From positions 11,138,373 to 11,202,372 of the forward strand of contig NC_041726.1 of NCBI RefSeq assembly GCF_900700375.1: a DNA stretch of 64,000 nucleotides, read 5' to 3'. Source of the stretch: Denticeps clupeoides (lineage: Eukaryota; Chordata; Actinopteri; Clupeiformes; Denticipitidae). This document shows positions 1 to 16,367 of the stretch, one piece after another. A program made the position numbers and the translations under genes. Position 1 is the first letter of the stretch, and every line of letters starts with the position of its first letter. The notes beneath the pieces are model-generated. The model had not been told where the DNA came from. It made no database searches and saw only the letters and a program-made list of their open reading frames with translations.

Positions 1-60
1 TTCCGTCATTTTTTTTCCCCACCACGTTGTTTCAGATTTCTGTAATCAGATACCCGACGT

Positions 61-99
<39 letters not shown>

Positions 100-413
100 G
101 GCTGTAAACCTCGCTGGCCGGCGGCTCGGCTCGGACTCTTTGAGTTAGTGCCCGGCGACTCCCTCGGCTGCAGCATTAGCGCTCACATAATGAGGCGCTC
201 ACATTACTGGCTGTCAGGACCCTCCTCGGGCCCTCGGAGTGCCGCGGGCTGGTGACCGGCGTGGCCCTGCAAAGACATTTTATTTGATTTTTTTACCTTA
301 TGTCAGGTAGCTCATCACAGTGCAAGAATAAGCCACATGTATCATAAAATGCAAAAATAGTATGATTTTTTTTATCACATTCATAATATAAATAGATATT
401 GGAGTAAATGCAG
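1..413. other. Left-edge non-coding stretch with CT microsatellite
   Basis: No coding sequence is supported here. A perfect CT run lies at about 65-96, followed by a GC-rich stretch to about 270. The stretch at about 170-215 contains near-repeated gcgctcacat motifs. It could be an upstream exon or conserved regulatory DNA of hpca, but nothing in the sequence decides this. Confidence 0.3.
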
Positions 414-651
414 TTGTCATGATCCGGTCCGGCAGGGGTCACTCCGGGTCTGGAGTTCGGACCGGAGTTTCCTAATCGTGTTCGCCTGCGTATGAGTGTA
501 TAAAGCGATCCTGTTCGTGTCTGTTCGCCGCCGGGTCATTGTTCGGTGACGTTTCCCCTGTCCTGTGTACCATGTATTAAACCCCTGTCTCGTGACGTTG
601 TGCGTATGCGTCCCTCTTCCTCGCCCCCGCCACGTCCAGCCACCGTGACAG
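414..651 (+). mobile_element. Solo-LTR-like fossil
   Basis: A block of about 240 bases begins TGTCATGATCC and ends CCACCGTGACA. Inside are a TATA-like GTATAAAG near 498 and an ATTAAA polyadenylation-type hexamer near 577, in the order expected of an LTR. There is no internal retroviral coding next to it and no clear target duplication was seen. The family cannot be named. It is read as a lone, old LTR relic. Confidence 0.35.
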
Positions 652-819
652 TATTTATCTTGTATAAATGTTAAATGGTCCCCGCAACGCGCATGCAGAG
701 TCCCTACAAAGACATTAAAACAGGGACGCTACTCCTACATCCCCAAATTCCCCTCAAGCCGCGTTACACACAACTGGATCAGCAGGACAGATGTTGCTCA
801 CCAGCGGCGCTGCTGAACA

Positions 820-900
820 GATGCCGGGTGAGGGGCGGGGCGGGGCGGGGCGGCGATGACGTGATCGCGCAGCATGAGCGGGACATAAGTTAACGGGCGG
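820..900 (+). promoter_or_regulatory. GC-box cluster plus CRE-like site, putative hpca promoter
   Basis: Overlapping GGGGCGGGG Sp1-type boxes run from about 832 to 852 and are followed at 857-864 by TGACGTGA, a CRE-like site. The surroundings are CpG-rich. The first hpca coding exon has an acceptor at 5121-5123, so a non-coding first exon must lie upstream, and this block is the best candidate start region. Placement is inference. Confidence 0.4.
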
Positions 901-1409
901 ATTAGGAACCGGAGAGAGAGAGAGAGAGAGCTCAGGCTCATGACCGGTGGACGGGGGGGTCGCATTCTTCCTCCTCGGCCCCGCCCTTTTGTTCTCGGCA
1001 GCTGCGTTTTGTTCCCCCCTTCGGGTCCAGTGTGACCACTTATCCAAATGAAGGAGGGCAGATGAGTTCATTCTAGAGGTCGTATGCGGAGTGGATTTAC
1101 GGTGGGGGGCTGTGAGGCATCCATCCTCTCTTCTCTTTTTCTCCTCTCTCAGTTTCTCTACGGATGTGCCCACATACCGTCCGTACGTCACTGTCGGCCT
1201 ACGTTGGCCACGTTGACTGCCGTCAGCCTGTGGCCAAATAAGATGCCATTCACAGATGCCAGTGGTCGATGCTTGTCTGTTGTGTTGCCTCAGTTGCAAG
1301 TGTGCACAGTTTCGGGACAAAACGTTGTGTTTACGCTAAAATTCAAAGGTTGAGGTTTTTTTTTTTTCAGGTCCTGGATTTTTTACATGAAAAAAAAAAA
1401 AACGAAATG

Positions 1410-1525
1410 AAAGTGAAGTGATTGTCATACACATTACAGCACACGGTGACACAACGAAATGTGTCCTCTGCTTTTAACCATCACCCTTGGTGAGGAGTGG
1501 GCAGCCATGACAGGTGATGATGAAA
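1410..1525 (-). mobile_element. SINE family 2 fragment
   Basis: This is the 3' part of a tRNA-derived SINE seen at least seven times in the window. The hallmark is the rc of GTGTCACCGTGTGCTGTG followed by the CAATCACTTCACTTTC tail. It sits upstream of hpca. Confidence 0.6.
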
Positions 1526-1687
1526 TAGATACTGTGCTTGGGTGAATTTGGCCGGGTTTTCAGCTACACTAAAATAGTTTTTTTTAACAATGAATGAAGC
1601 TTTTAAAGTGACAGACTTGGGTTAATGAACATTCCAATGGGACTCAAATGTAATAGTTGCTGATAAATTGTATGTATACAGATAATC

Positions 1688-1843
1688 AGAAGGCTGCCGG
1701 TCCGCCAAGGTGCCACTGAGCAAGGCTGCCCACTGCTGCCCACTGCTCACCAAGGGTGATGGTTCAAAGCAGACGACATATTTCGTTGTGTCACCGTGTG
1801 CTGTGCTGCAGTGTTTCACAATGACAATCACTTCACTTTCATT
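1688..1843 (+). mobile_element. SINE family 2 fragment
   Basis: A 5'-truncated copy on the plus strand. It carries the TTTCGTTGTGTCACCGTGTG core and the ACAATGACAATCACTTCAC tail, and faces the opposite way to the copy at 1410. Confidence 0.6.
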
Positions 1844-2540
1844 TTATAGATTTTTTATTTTTTATGTTTTTTATTATTAGATTATGGGTTTTTAGCCATA
1901 GTAATTACTGATTTTGATCATGTTGATTTTTTAGTGTGACCTAATCCCTGGTAGCAACAGTTTGTATGAATGCAGTGTCTGCAGTCCCAAACACTCTCAA
2001 TCCAGCGTGTATAAGCACCCCCACCCCCCCCCCCCCATGTCTGCATTTTAATCAGTCAACATGGCCTTAGATGACGAAAAGCTGTGATGTTTCCTTACCC
2101 AATCACAGATTCCCCCCTCCATTTTACTTAAAAGTGTGTCAGGATTATGTCTGTTGACATTCTGCTGTTTTCTCATGCAGTTGTCCTCCAGTGCCCTGCA
2201 GTGGGGGCCGGGACAGTAATTCTCCCTTAATGCTGAGCTGCGTAGTCAAATCAGATAAAAGACAGCGCCCAGTCGGAGGGACGCTACGTCCCAGACTGGC
2301 ACAGCAAGGGAATGGCGTCAGGGTGTGTAATAAATATTATTTCCACAATTATGAAACACCAACAAAGCTGCATTTAGTAGAATTACTGACCTTAGTTTCT
2401 TGGTCCTAGAACAGCACTCCTTATTATCCAACATGCCATGTTTACATGTTTATAGTAAATACACATATTACTACACATATGTTTTTTGTGAATCTTTTAA
2501 ATATATTCATGAATCCATTGAAAACATAAATGCAATATTA

Positions 2541-2750
2541 AGGTGGCAGTGGTGGCCTTGCGGGTAAGGAAAATCACCCGTAATCAGGTTGCCGGTTCGA
2601 ATCCCGATTCGCCAAGGTGCACTGGGCTCCTGTCATGGCTGCCCACTGCTCACTCAGGGTGGTTAAAAGCAGAGGACACATTTCGTTGTGTCACCGTGTG
2701 CTGTGATGCACTGTTTCACAATGACAATCACTCCACTTTCACTTCACTTA
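2541..2750 (+). mobile_element. SINE family 2, near full-length
   Basis: The tRNA-like head has an A-box-like TGGCCTTGCGGGTAAGG and a perfect B box GGTTCGAATCC, followed by the family core and the ACAATGACAATCACTCCAC tail. It identifies the family as Pol III, tRNA-derived. Confidence 0.7.
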
Positions 2751-3509
2751 AAGAATATTTCAAATATCTATGTTACTAGGATAAAATAATAAAAAAAAAA
2801 AAGCTTGGCAGAACAATGGAAATTTACAGAAAATGTTCTTTTTCAACACTTTTGTTATTCATTTGTTGTTTTTTTTCTCAGAAGAATCCGAGATATGTGC
2901 TGTTTTTCTTGTCTGTAAATCTTTGTCTTGTTGTAAGCCTCTCACAGGTCTTCAGTGGTGTTCAGATCAGTTGAGCAGAGGGGGGCAAGTCATTCTTCTG
3001 CCATCCTAGAACCCTTTGCTGGCTATTTGTACTCCAAGGCATGTCCTGCATCAGCATTGTGACCTCATGTGTGATGTGGCCTTAATTTTCTCCTTCCAAC
3101 ATATTTCTCAAAACTGTTCCTCCCCTGTCCTGGTGGAACTGGTGTGTGACGTGCATCAGTAATACACTCATGGGTCCTCCCATTCGGCCCATCCACTCAT
3201 CTGTCCACAAAACCTTGAAAAAATGTCTTTGCATATTGTTTTGTCCGTTTGTGACAGTTTTGTATGCTTTCTAGACCATGACAATTGTTCAAAGCACCAG
3301 AATCTTTACCTGCTTCTAGAAGATGATGCCATCTTCAGCAGTTTCTGCATCCTTCCCGTTCAGTTCTTCATAATTTGCAGACCCGCCCTTGCTCAAAACA
3401 GCATTTAAGTCACCTAAAACTGATCCACCCTCTGTGAATTATCAGTCAATCAATGAATGAATCAGTAATGTGGACAAAAGTCCCCAATGGAGATGCTATT
3501 TATGCAGAA

Positions 3510-4140
3510 TCTAGAATAAAGTCATCAACTCGGGGTAATGTTTTCCCATTTTTTTCCTGAAATTGGACGGAGAGGGATGGATGGAAACGGATGGAAAGTG
3601 CCGGAACGTGGAACGAGCCGGTTTACCTGTGGGATTCGAAGGCGGCGCAGGCAGCGCCGTTATTAATTGGTGCTCGGCTCTCCAGACGCGACGGCTTTTG
3701 TTTGCTCTTCTGATTAGATTTGGATTAAAGTAATTTGAGTGCCGCACTTGGCCTCGTCTAGTCACACTTTAATGCATTTGTTATTGTAGTTAGTCTATGC
3801 GGATGGATGATTAATGAGCGCCAGGGAGTGCGTGTGAAAGGAAAGGAGTGAAAGCCGGAGCGAATGTCATTTTTTTTCGTAGGCCGTGATTAAGTCGGCT
3901 AGATAAACGAGTGTGTGTGCACACGGGCTGAATAATTGCCACTCTTAATGGCAGGAGAGGGCCGAGAGGTCAGGCTCGGTGGTGCCATTATTTCCGAACG
4001 TGAAACTACCCACTGTTTGTGCATTTTTTAATGTGCTGAGCTTATTGCGAGTAATTACTCAATTATAGCAAGTTCAAGAGGCTTGCGCTGTGCTCTTATA
4101 AAACTTGCGGTTGTATTAGTGCTAGTGGTGAGTTTGTTGT
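3510..4140. other. Non-repetitive stretch, candidate conserved regulatory DNA
   Basis: No gene is seen. The stretch lacks recognisable repeats and carries many homeodomain-type cores (TTAATTGG near 3662, TGATTAAT near 3807, GTAATTACTC near 4050). It lies 1-1.6 kb upstream of the hpca start exon. Calling it an enhancer is only inference from composition. Confidence 0.25.
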
Positions 4141-5160
4141 CCTTTCGTGGCTTAGATCAGTGGTTCAGTGGATGCTCTTTGGCTTTTTATCAAGCATGGC
4201 ACTACAGGGCACTGATCTGATCTGAGGACACCTCAGCTCAAGCATGTGGGCCAGGAGTGGTTGTGCTTTCGAAAACTCCAGTGGAGTGGAATGGAATAAG
4301 CATGTAGGATCCCCATGATGTCACACATATTTAATCAGCTCAAAATCCCACCAATTTCCTAAAGCCCGTCTCAAAGAGGACATTTCTGAGGAAAAGAGGT
4401 GGCATGGTCACCCCAGCTAGGCACTAAATTTAGTGCTGTTTTGGGGATGACCCGTCGGGGGGAGCCTATGTTAGTGGCTGATTGGAAGGTCGTGGCAAAA
4501 ACCAGCCATCCATGGATCAGGTTCTCCACCCCTGGTTTAGGTCAAGGTGCCGTACTAATTAGATCTACTGACCCAGAAACAACAGTTCCTATTCACATGT
4601 CTCAGGTCACAAGCGCTGCCAGCAAAATACAATCAACGTGAAAAGAGCGAATGCAGTGTACTGTCATTTCCAGATTCATTTACATGTATAACAATAAAAA
4701 GTAAGAAAAAGATTTCATGTGAAATCAGGTGCTCAGCATGAACACAGGTCATGTCTTTGGTCGACATGTCGGAAAGGTGTCAGAAGCGGTAGGCGTGGCT
4801 TAGTTGTTTGTCTGCCAGGATTGGTGCTCTTTTCTCCAAGTTTGGAGAACACAAGGTCCAATCACCTTCAGTAAAAACGTGAGAACGAATCTGGGCTAAG
4901 AGGTGGAGCCAGTAATTTACCTGACTCCGCCTACCTACACACAGGGCATCCTGAAACGACAGAAGAGCTGAACAAACATATGTCCTTATTCTCAGGGACG
5001 TAACGGGGTGTAGGTAGAATTTTTGTGAAGAATGTTAATCCTTTTAATGTTTTAGTGACACAATTACATTGTCCTCTGAGAATGCATTGCAGTTTATTAA
5101 TTTTTTACGATATTTCCTTGTAGGTTTGACCAGGGGGCTCGGAGTTGTTGCCTTGTTGCA

Positions 5161-9517
<4,357 letters not shown>

Positions 9518-11669
9518 GCACGACCCGAAAAACAAGCCACCCGTGCATGATGGTTCTCGTCCTTTTGTTCTTATTTGTGTTCCGCATGGAACAATTTTGA
9601 GAAAACAAAAAAGGCTCAACAATTTTTTTTTCTTTACATTTTTCAATGACTCGCACACATTATGAAAAAAAAAGAAAAAAAAAACAAAACCACCTGCCGA
9701 GATGCTGTCTGTCTGCCTGTCTGTCTGTCTCTCTCCAGTGAGGTCAGCAGATTGAGGATTTTCTCAGAAGACACCAGTCCAAATTGGGAAGCGTGCATGC
9801 AACCCCTTCTTTATCGTTCCCAGGTCAAATTTGTTCACGCAGAGGCACAGATCTGCTTTTCAACTTTTTATATTCCTCTCTTTCTGTATATACATATATA
9901 AATATATACAAAACATATCGAAAAGGCAGTTATAGATGTCTTTATACACACTTGCATTCAAAGCAGTATTATGTAGCTCCAGTCTTAATCTGAATCCGTA
10001 GCTGCCAGTAGAATGGTCAGACAGAACTGGATGGAATTATTAGTATTGATTTTTTTTTTATTATTATTATTGTTTTCTTTTGTTAAGGGCACTTATGATC
10101 TTTCCAAAAAAAAAAGAGAAGGCCGAAGACCCTCTGTTATTCCTTTTTTTTTTTTTTTTGTATAAATTATTTTTCTTGTTTATTTATTATTGTTTGCATA
10201 TCTGTGGCTTTAGGATGGATGTTGTTGCCACGGCGCTCAGACGGAGGTACGAAAGAGCCCCATCCACAGAATCCGCTCTGGAGAGGAATGTTTGTTTTAT
10301 GGATCTTGCGAGGAACGATGGGGAATATTTGCGTCGGCGGACGCGTTCTGTTTGTCTGTTTAATGGAGGAACCCCGGTAGCACATATCATTTTGAGTTGC
10401 TGTGAGCAAATGTGTTTGTGTGCATGAGTGTGTGTGTGTGTGTGTTCTGGCTTACTTTACAGTATTATCTGTTGTGGTGTTCGGAACTTGTATATAGGCA
10501 TCAGTGAAGTTGGACTGAGCAGATAAGAGGCAAATCTTAACACTTCACGTGCGTTCTTTGCAAAGAAAACTACACACAAGGTTCTTAGTGGCGTTTCGTA
10601 GCTGTAGGTCAGTCGTAGGTCAGTGCAGAATGGAATGTAGGTTCTCTTTTATGGCATATCCGATCTTTCTTTTCCTCCGAGAGGCGGAGAGGAAGAAACA
10701 AAAACATGCACTGCCAAGGGCACGTCTCCTCTTTATCCCTTTTTTTTTTAGCTTCTATTCAGCTAGCAGCTGCTGAAAAGCGTCCACTTTGCTTTCTTCT
10801 TTTTAAACGGTTGCTTCTCCTGCCTTTTTTTGTGTACTGTGAAGGTGCTTTTTGCCACTTCAGCAGAAGGAATTGATGATCTTTTTGTGTATTTCTAAAC
10901 TCGTCTGCATCGCGTTGCTTCCATATTTGTATTAACTTCTGTGGACCTCCCTCTTTTCTGTTGCATGAAAAACCTCTGGGATGGAGGTAATGGTTGCCCT
11001 AATAACAAATATACCTATGTGTTTAAAAAAAAAAGTGTTTTTGTGTGTTGATTCAGGTAAAAGGATGAAGGGTCATGTTTAGGTGGACAGTAGTGCTCTA
11101 AATATTGATAATGGATTATGATTTAGATCATGGTGTGTCATATTCACACAACACATTTTACATATATACCACCCGAGTCTGGTTTCCCCTATTTAAGTTC
11201 ACCACATATCCTGAAAATCATTATGCTGTTCTAAACATTTTTTTATACCACGATTCTTATTTTTATACCAGAAGGCTACATCCATGGGATTTTTAGCAGT
11301 AATCCAGAGCGATTTACAATCAGTAGTTACAGTGTCCCTTAAGAGACACTTTGGGTTAAGTGTCTTGCTCAGGGACACAATGGTTGTAAGTGGGGTTTGA
11401 AAAAAAAAAAAAAAAAATCCAAATCCTCTCACCTGCTTGTCCATCTTTAAATTCTCTAATGTAAGTACAATTTAGCGTTTATCTTATTAGTTAAGGTAAT
11501 AACATTTTTGGTTTATTTTGTCATCTGGGGATAAAATGAATAAGTGACCCTTCATTTGTAAATAATTGTATTACTGATTTTTAAATTTACACATATAAAC
11601 AAAGAGAACAAAGGACATTATCCATTCACGGCCATAAGTTCAGCAGAATTGAGAGTCGGGTCACACAGG
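9518..11669. other. hpca 3' UTR and intergenic spacer to tmem54
   Basis: A-rich and T-rich low-complexity runs (9661-9690, 10051-10065, 10106-10116, 10145-10160) alternate with unique sequence up to about 11,030. This probably belongs to the hpca 3' UTR, but no canonical AATAAA was found by eye. A minus-strand SINE family 1 fragment lies at 11,296-11,400. No other gene is visible. Confidence 0.45.
11296..11400 (-). mobile_element. SINE family 1 fragment
   Basis: Reverse-strand 3' half of the family: CCAGAGCGATTTACAATC, then GTGTCTTGCTCAGGGACAC and GTGGGGTTTGA (the B-box side). It ends in a 17-nt A run where the tRNA-like head is missing. Confidence 0.6.
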
Positions 11670-13672
11670 TCAGATCCAGAGACTGGTCCGGCTTAACTGG
11701 GAGCCTCGGCTTGGCTTGGCGGGAGAAGAGGGTGCCGGGACGACCTGGCCGAGTAATTCGTGCTGTTCGGGGGGAACCGCGTCGTCCTCCACCTCCACTG
11801 CATGCATGTTCATCTTTGAACACATAACAGAACACCATGAACTTGAACCAGGCCACAATGAATGTAATTTGCTGTGTTCATATTTCTGTGTTTCCACTCG
11901 TACATGGTGTCCAGGCTTCTGAGCGGTGCAGCAGGGGAGGCCGAGGAAAGAGGCACAGACGGCAATGAACTTGCCTGAGAAGACCAGCTGCACCACACCC
12001 AAACCAATCAGAGGCACCCACAGGATCAGGGTGGTGCTCTGTTGGAGGAAAAAAAGATTTTCTTACAAACAGATAATTTATGATAATGCAGCAGATTAGG
12101 AACGGAAATCTGCAATCAGCAATTATCCATCTTAGAGAGAAAATAGTTTGTATTCTGGTCACGTTAAGTGAAAGACATCATCTAAAATGTACAGGAAGAG
12201 TGATCGGCAGTGAAGGGGTTAATGTCATCATACTGGGAGTGCACTGGATGTCATAAGTGATTCACACAAACCTAATTTGAGCTAGACGGTAATTTGCAAA
12301 CCTTTCCACAAAGATCCATGGGGGCATCAACAGTAAATCGGTAATCACAAATTATGGCAGTTTCCTGTCATAGAGCCCCAACAGTGAGAGCTGGGGACAC
12401 CGGATCCAGGCGAAAAATGCGACTTCTCAGGACGCCAGCACATTCTGTCCCTAACCCAGGGAGACTTTCTCCACAGTCGGCATCTAATGGTGCTCTATCT
12501 GGACAGGCCGCTTCAAATGTAAAACTATAAAACTTCCGAATCTCAGTACTGTTTTAGTCCCAAATAACTTTTTAAAAAGTGCTTTAAATGTACAGAAAAA
12601 TATGAAGCTATTCATGATATTAACCATGTTGCATTTTATATGTTGCAAACTGTTATAACCTCCCAGGACTCACATATATACGGGTAGGGTCAAATGGACA
12701 CTCGTTGCCAACACTGGAATAGTCCATGGTGTCTGGGGACTGGCAGTGGGACAGGAGGCTCCGTCCTCCGTGCATGATGGTCCTTGCCATGGAGACGCTG
12801 AGTCCGATCACCGAGGCTGTGGCCAGGAAGCCGGCGACAGCACTCAGCACTAACGACGCCCATGTCTGGAGAGAGAAGAGAGCGCGTTGGCGCCTCGGCC
12901 CACACGAGCGGTCACTGTTCATCTGACCACAAGAGGGCGGCAACCACAAGGCGATGGAGAAGAGGACAAATTATCTCTATAAATTATATTCCCAGAAATG
13001 CACCACCCACACAGTTAAACAGAGAGAGAGTTTCAAAAAGGATTAAATTAATATTATTATTGTCAACCATTGCATAAAGTACAAGTTTACATCTGCAGTG
13101 CATTTTTAATACTTACAAGAGCTCTGTGTGGCGTGTTTTTTGACTGAACAATTGCAATGATCCCAATGACAATAGCCTATATGGGCATGAACAGACAATA
13201 TGTGGTTTTTTTGTAAAGCCAATGAAAACTTGAAAACACATGTAAACAGCACATCTTTAAATTTACTGTACATATTTACAAGGAAAGAAATCATGGGGAG
13301 TTACAACAAAACCTATAGCTACACTTTGATTAGATTTTTAAACCAAATGCAATTAGTTGACTTATTCAAATCTGTTTAAAAGTGGACACGTCACTAAATG
13401 TGACTACAAATGCGATAATGATTCGTGCCTGTCGAGCATAGTATCAGCGTGTCTAGCTGCTTTTGTGATACTCGCCACAAGTCCCGCCCCCAGAGTGATG
13501 ACAGTGGAGATGGTGTACTCCGCCGCATAATCCTGCCAGTTTGGGTTGAGGTGCCGAAGTATTGCCCCATACACCAGGGCGCCTAGTAGAAAGCTAACAT
13601 GGCCAACAAAGATCATGCAGAGTCCCATCTTCATCAAAGCCGTGGGATCTTCCAGGCTACCACAGCACGGAC
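11670..13672 (-). CDS. tmem54: TMEM54 four-pass membrane protein (5' end not located)
   Basis: Membrane protein of unknown biochemical role. Minus-strand exons: 13479-13672, 13117-13176, 12674-12865 and 11670-12038. The first visible exon starts in the middle of a codon and reads PCCGSLEDPTALMKMGL before TM1. The match to TMEM54 rests on the start of TM1 (FVGHVSFLLGALVYG) and the signature ECPFDPTRIY. Hydrophobic segments lie in all four exons, and the last exon has a cytosolic FLGLPCC tail. A separate first exon with the ATG must lie upstream, and I could not identify it. Two oddities: exon 13479-13672 uses a weak donor (CTT|GTGGCG), and the last exon may hold a 90-nt intron (11814-11903, CAT|GTACGA to TTCAAAG|ATG) that keeps the frame. 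Removing that intron brings the length nearer the family norm. In human, TMEM54 also neighbours HPCA. Confidence 0.85.
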
Positions 13673-13735
13673 CTAGAAAATAGAAGAATTATCCACAAAT
13701 GACATTAACAAATCCCAGATACAGTGTCTACTGCA

Positions 13736-13932
13736 GTGGTGTACAGATACGTTATCTACAGTAAGGGGAAGGTTGCAGGTTCAAATCCTGAGCTGCCAAT
13801 GTGCCACTGAGGTCCCCTTGATCAAGGTACCGTCCCCACACACTGTTCCCCTGTGCACTAAGGGTGTCGGGTTAAACGCAGGGGACACGTTTAGTTGCGT
13901 CCGTCGTGTGCTGTGCTCTGTATCACAGTGAC
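13736..13932 (+). mobile_element. SINE family 2, diverged copy
   Basis: It has the B box GGTTCAAATCC and core GGACACGTTTAGTTGCG and ends near ACAGTGACAATAATA. It lies just upstream of the first identified tmem54 exon, probably inside its first intron. Divergence is higher than in other copies. Confidence 0.55.
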
Positions 13933-14629
13933 AATAATAGGCTTTGGTCTTCAGACTACCAAGATGATTTCTTTTTTTTTTCACTGACAGTTCACTCAGA
14001 CCCCTGTATTGATCGGCTTCACAAGGCCGCATGGCTGAGCGCATGTGGGAGATCCCTCATTTAATGATTATACAGTAAATAAACACAGAGTCAGCCTGAC
14101 ATGTCAGTGCAGGCTGGAAAATGTATATCGATAAGGCGCTTAAAATACTAGTAACACCCTCGGACTAAATGGATGCATCTCAGAAGAACTCAAACCTCTG
14201 AGGTATTACTTATCAGAAACATTCACCCATACATTTAGTTCCTATCAGGTTAATTAATTTTTTTAAAAAAGTAAACGTACACCTACCCTGTTTTACCATG
14301 TTGTTATTAATAGTTCTTATGATTTTTTTTTTTAAGTCGCCACGTTCAGTCCATGTCGACCTCAGACACCGAGCAGCTGAATCCAATCCATTCGCGACGA
14401 GGACACGCCCCCCAGCGGCCACTTAAAGCGACACGTGTTATTTTTACAGAAATTTATTTAGAAAAAAAGAAAAATCAAATGTAATACTGTGGTAGGAAAA
14501 CAATGATAAAACTTAAATTCAATATTTATTTCTCTGGTAATGAGACAAAACACAAAATGTCCAAACTTTGCACACCAGTGGCACTATTAATTTGGCAATA
14601 TTCAGACTATTCATTATTTTATTATTATA

Positions 14630-14663
<34 letters not shown>

Positions 14664-15602
14664 TAAATGAACAAATATAAGGGCTGTTTTAGTCACCATT
14701 GGTGGCCTAGTGGGTAATACACTCAACTATGAACCAGAAGAAGACCACAAAGTCACAGGTTCAAACCCCACTTACTGCCATTGAGTCCCTCTTGTGTCAG
14801 GACTGTTGATCTTGAGCATATCCAGGGGGACTGTCCCTGTGACTAATGATTATAAGTCACTGTATATAAGGGCGTCTGCTAAATGCCGTAAAAAAAAAAA
14901 AAAAAGTAAACAGATTCAAATTTGTTTGAAACTATAAATTTTTCCTCCTCCAAAAAAGGAGAAAAGTCACCGTGTGCTCAGTGTTGCACACATAGTGTTG
15001 CAGCCTTTGGCAGATGACAGGGTACAAACTAAAGCCAAAATGGAATCTTTAGCCTGCTCCTGAAATAAATGATTCCAATTTACCATGTGGCCTGGGAAAC
15101 GGGCCGTAAGGATAATATTCCACTGCAACATACCAATACAACATCTGGTTAAACATGCATAGATGATTACAATGTCTTGCTTGTGCTGTGTGAAAGCTGC
15201 AGGGCACAACATATTTTAACAGGTGCTTTCCCTTTATTCAGTCCTGATACACCATTTTTTTTTCAAGTAACACAAAATACTGGCAGTATACACAATTCAA
15301 CCAGGCATGTGTGTGCAAACGATTATACATTCAGAAAGAACAGCGTACAAAACCGCAAACCTCCAAAGGTCCAAAAATTGTTCAGCGTGAAGCTTTAAGC
15401 TTTAATCAGAATGTCAAGACATAAGCACAGGCAAGCAACTCAAAAAAAAGATAAGAATAGAGAAGAGTGCACGTGGTATTTAACATCATCCATTACCATA
15501 ATACTTACAATTGAATGTCTTTTTAAACAACAATTTCTCAAATATGTCAATATAAGGATAACAAGTCAGAGTGAAGGACGGGTCGAGTGAAGAGCATTCG
15601 GA
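13933..15602. other. tmem54 upstream region and spacer
   Basis: The missing tmem54 first exon should be here or near here. A GC-richer patch at 14,340-14,425 is the only promoter-like stretch, but no convincing start plus donor was found. A (GT)n run lies at about 14,631-14,653 and a SINE at 14,698-14,891. The part from 15,230 to 15,602 is probably the gjb3-like 3' UTR, with AATAAA on the minus strand at about 15,233-15,238. Confidence 0.4.
14698..14891 (+). mobile_element. SINE family 1
   Basis: A box TGGCCTAGTGGGTA, B box GGTTCAAACCCC, core CTGTGACTAATGATTATAAG and tail AAGGGCGTCTGCTAAATG, ending in a poly-A run at about 14,890. It looks full-length. Confidence 0.75.
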
Positions 15603-16367
15603 TCACTCTGGCTTCTCTCTCGTGGCTTGATAGGCGGCTTTGTAAGTTGACATTGGCAGGTTGCAGTCGTTGCAGTCGGGCTCCCCACATCTCTTCCTGA
15701 GAACCACGCTGCCACCGTGTGAGAGGCGCAGGAGGCGCATGGCGATCAGGTAGAGGATCTCGCAGACGTTGAGCACTATGCAGACGGCTGACGCGCCCAC
15801 CATGAAGTAGGTGAAAATCCTCTTCTCCGTGGGCCGGGCGATGTAGCAGTCCACTTCGTGTGGGCAGGGCCAGATGTCGCAGGAGACCTTGCGGGGCATG
15901 TTGAAGTTGGTGTATATGTAATGCAGCAGGTAGAGGAACAGCACCTCAATGCCTGTTTTGAAGAAAAGGCTCAGAAGGTACGTCCACCACAGCCCACCGT
16001 GCTTCTGGCCAGGGTTGTCGTAGAGACGGGAACCTTCTCCATGTTTGGCTTGGTACTTGCGCTCGCGTTCTTCACGGTACCAAACGTGCATCACCACCAT
16101 GAAGGAGGGGCAGGTGACAAATATGAGCTGCAGGGCCCACAGGCGAATGTGGGAGATGGGGAAGGTGTAGTTGTAGCAGGCGTTGGGACACCCTGGCATT
16201 TTTGTGTTGCAGTCAAAGTCCTTCTGGTCGTCGCTCCACACCCGCTCGGCGGCCACCACGAACACCATGACTCGGAACACGAACACCAGCGACAGCCAGA
16301 TGCGGCCGAAACCGGTGGAGTACTTATTCACCCCGCTGAGAAGGCCCTGGAGACTGTTCCAATCCAT
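15603..16367 (-). CDS. gjb3: Gap junction beta-3-like connexin
   Basis: Subunit of gap-junction channels. The whole 254-residue coding region is one exon, as usual for beta connexins. The start [18 protein letters not shown] is chosen because connexins begin M-D/N-W; the frame stays open upstream, so the ATG rests on homology. A possible 5' UTR acceptor (TTCACCCCCCAG) lies near 16,426. The first extracellular loop has [12 protein letters not shown] (C-x6-C-x3-C) and the second [12 protein letters not shown] (C-x4-C-x5-C), so all six docking cysteines are present. Four membrane segments are visible. Loop and TM4 wording ([28 protein letters not shown]) is closest to human GJB3. The C-tail has an unusual Cys cluster (CGEPDCNDC). 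Fish names differ (cx35.4-type). It is in tandem with the next connexin. Confidence 0.85.
   Translation of the reverse strand: MDWNSLQGLLSGVNKYSTGFGRIWLSLVFVFRVMVFVVAAERVWSDDQKDFDCNTKMPGCPNACYNYTFPISHIRLWALQLIFVTCPSFMVVMHVWYREERERKYQAKHGEGSRLYDNPGQKHGGLWWTYLLSLFFKTGIEVLFLYLLHYIYTNFNMPRKVSCDIWPCPHEVDCYIARPTEKRIFTYFMVGASAVCIVLNVCEILYLIAMRLLRLSHGGSVVLRKRCGEPDCNDCNLPMSTYKAAYQATREKPE

Noticed and set aside
754-1320. 188-codon minus-strand frame near the left edge
   Set aside because: It spans the GC-box cluster and simple repeats. The residues (PAPPRPSP, SLSLS) reflect low complexity.
2543-2620. tRNA gene candidate
   Set aside because: A and B boxes are present, but the ends do not form an acceptor stem and the block continues into a SINE body.
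2930-3420. Possible degraded DNA transposon
   Set aside because: It contains transposase-like wording (GTCCACAAAACCTTG), but I saw no inverted ends and could not place a family.
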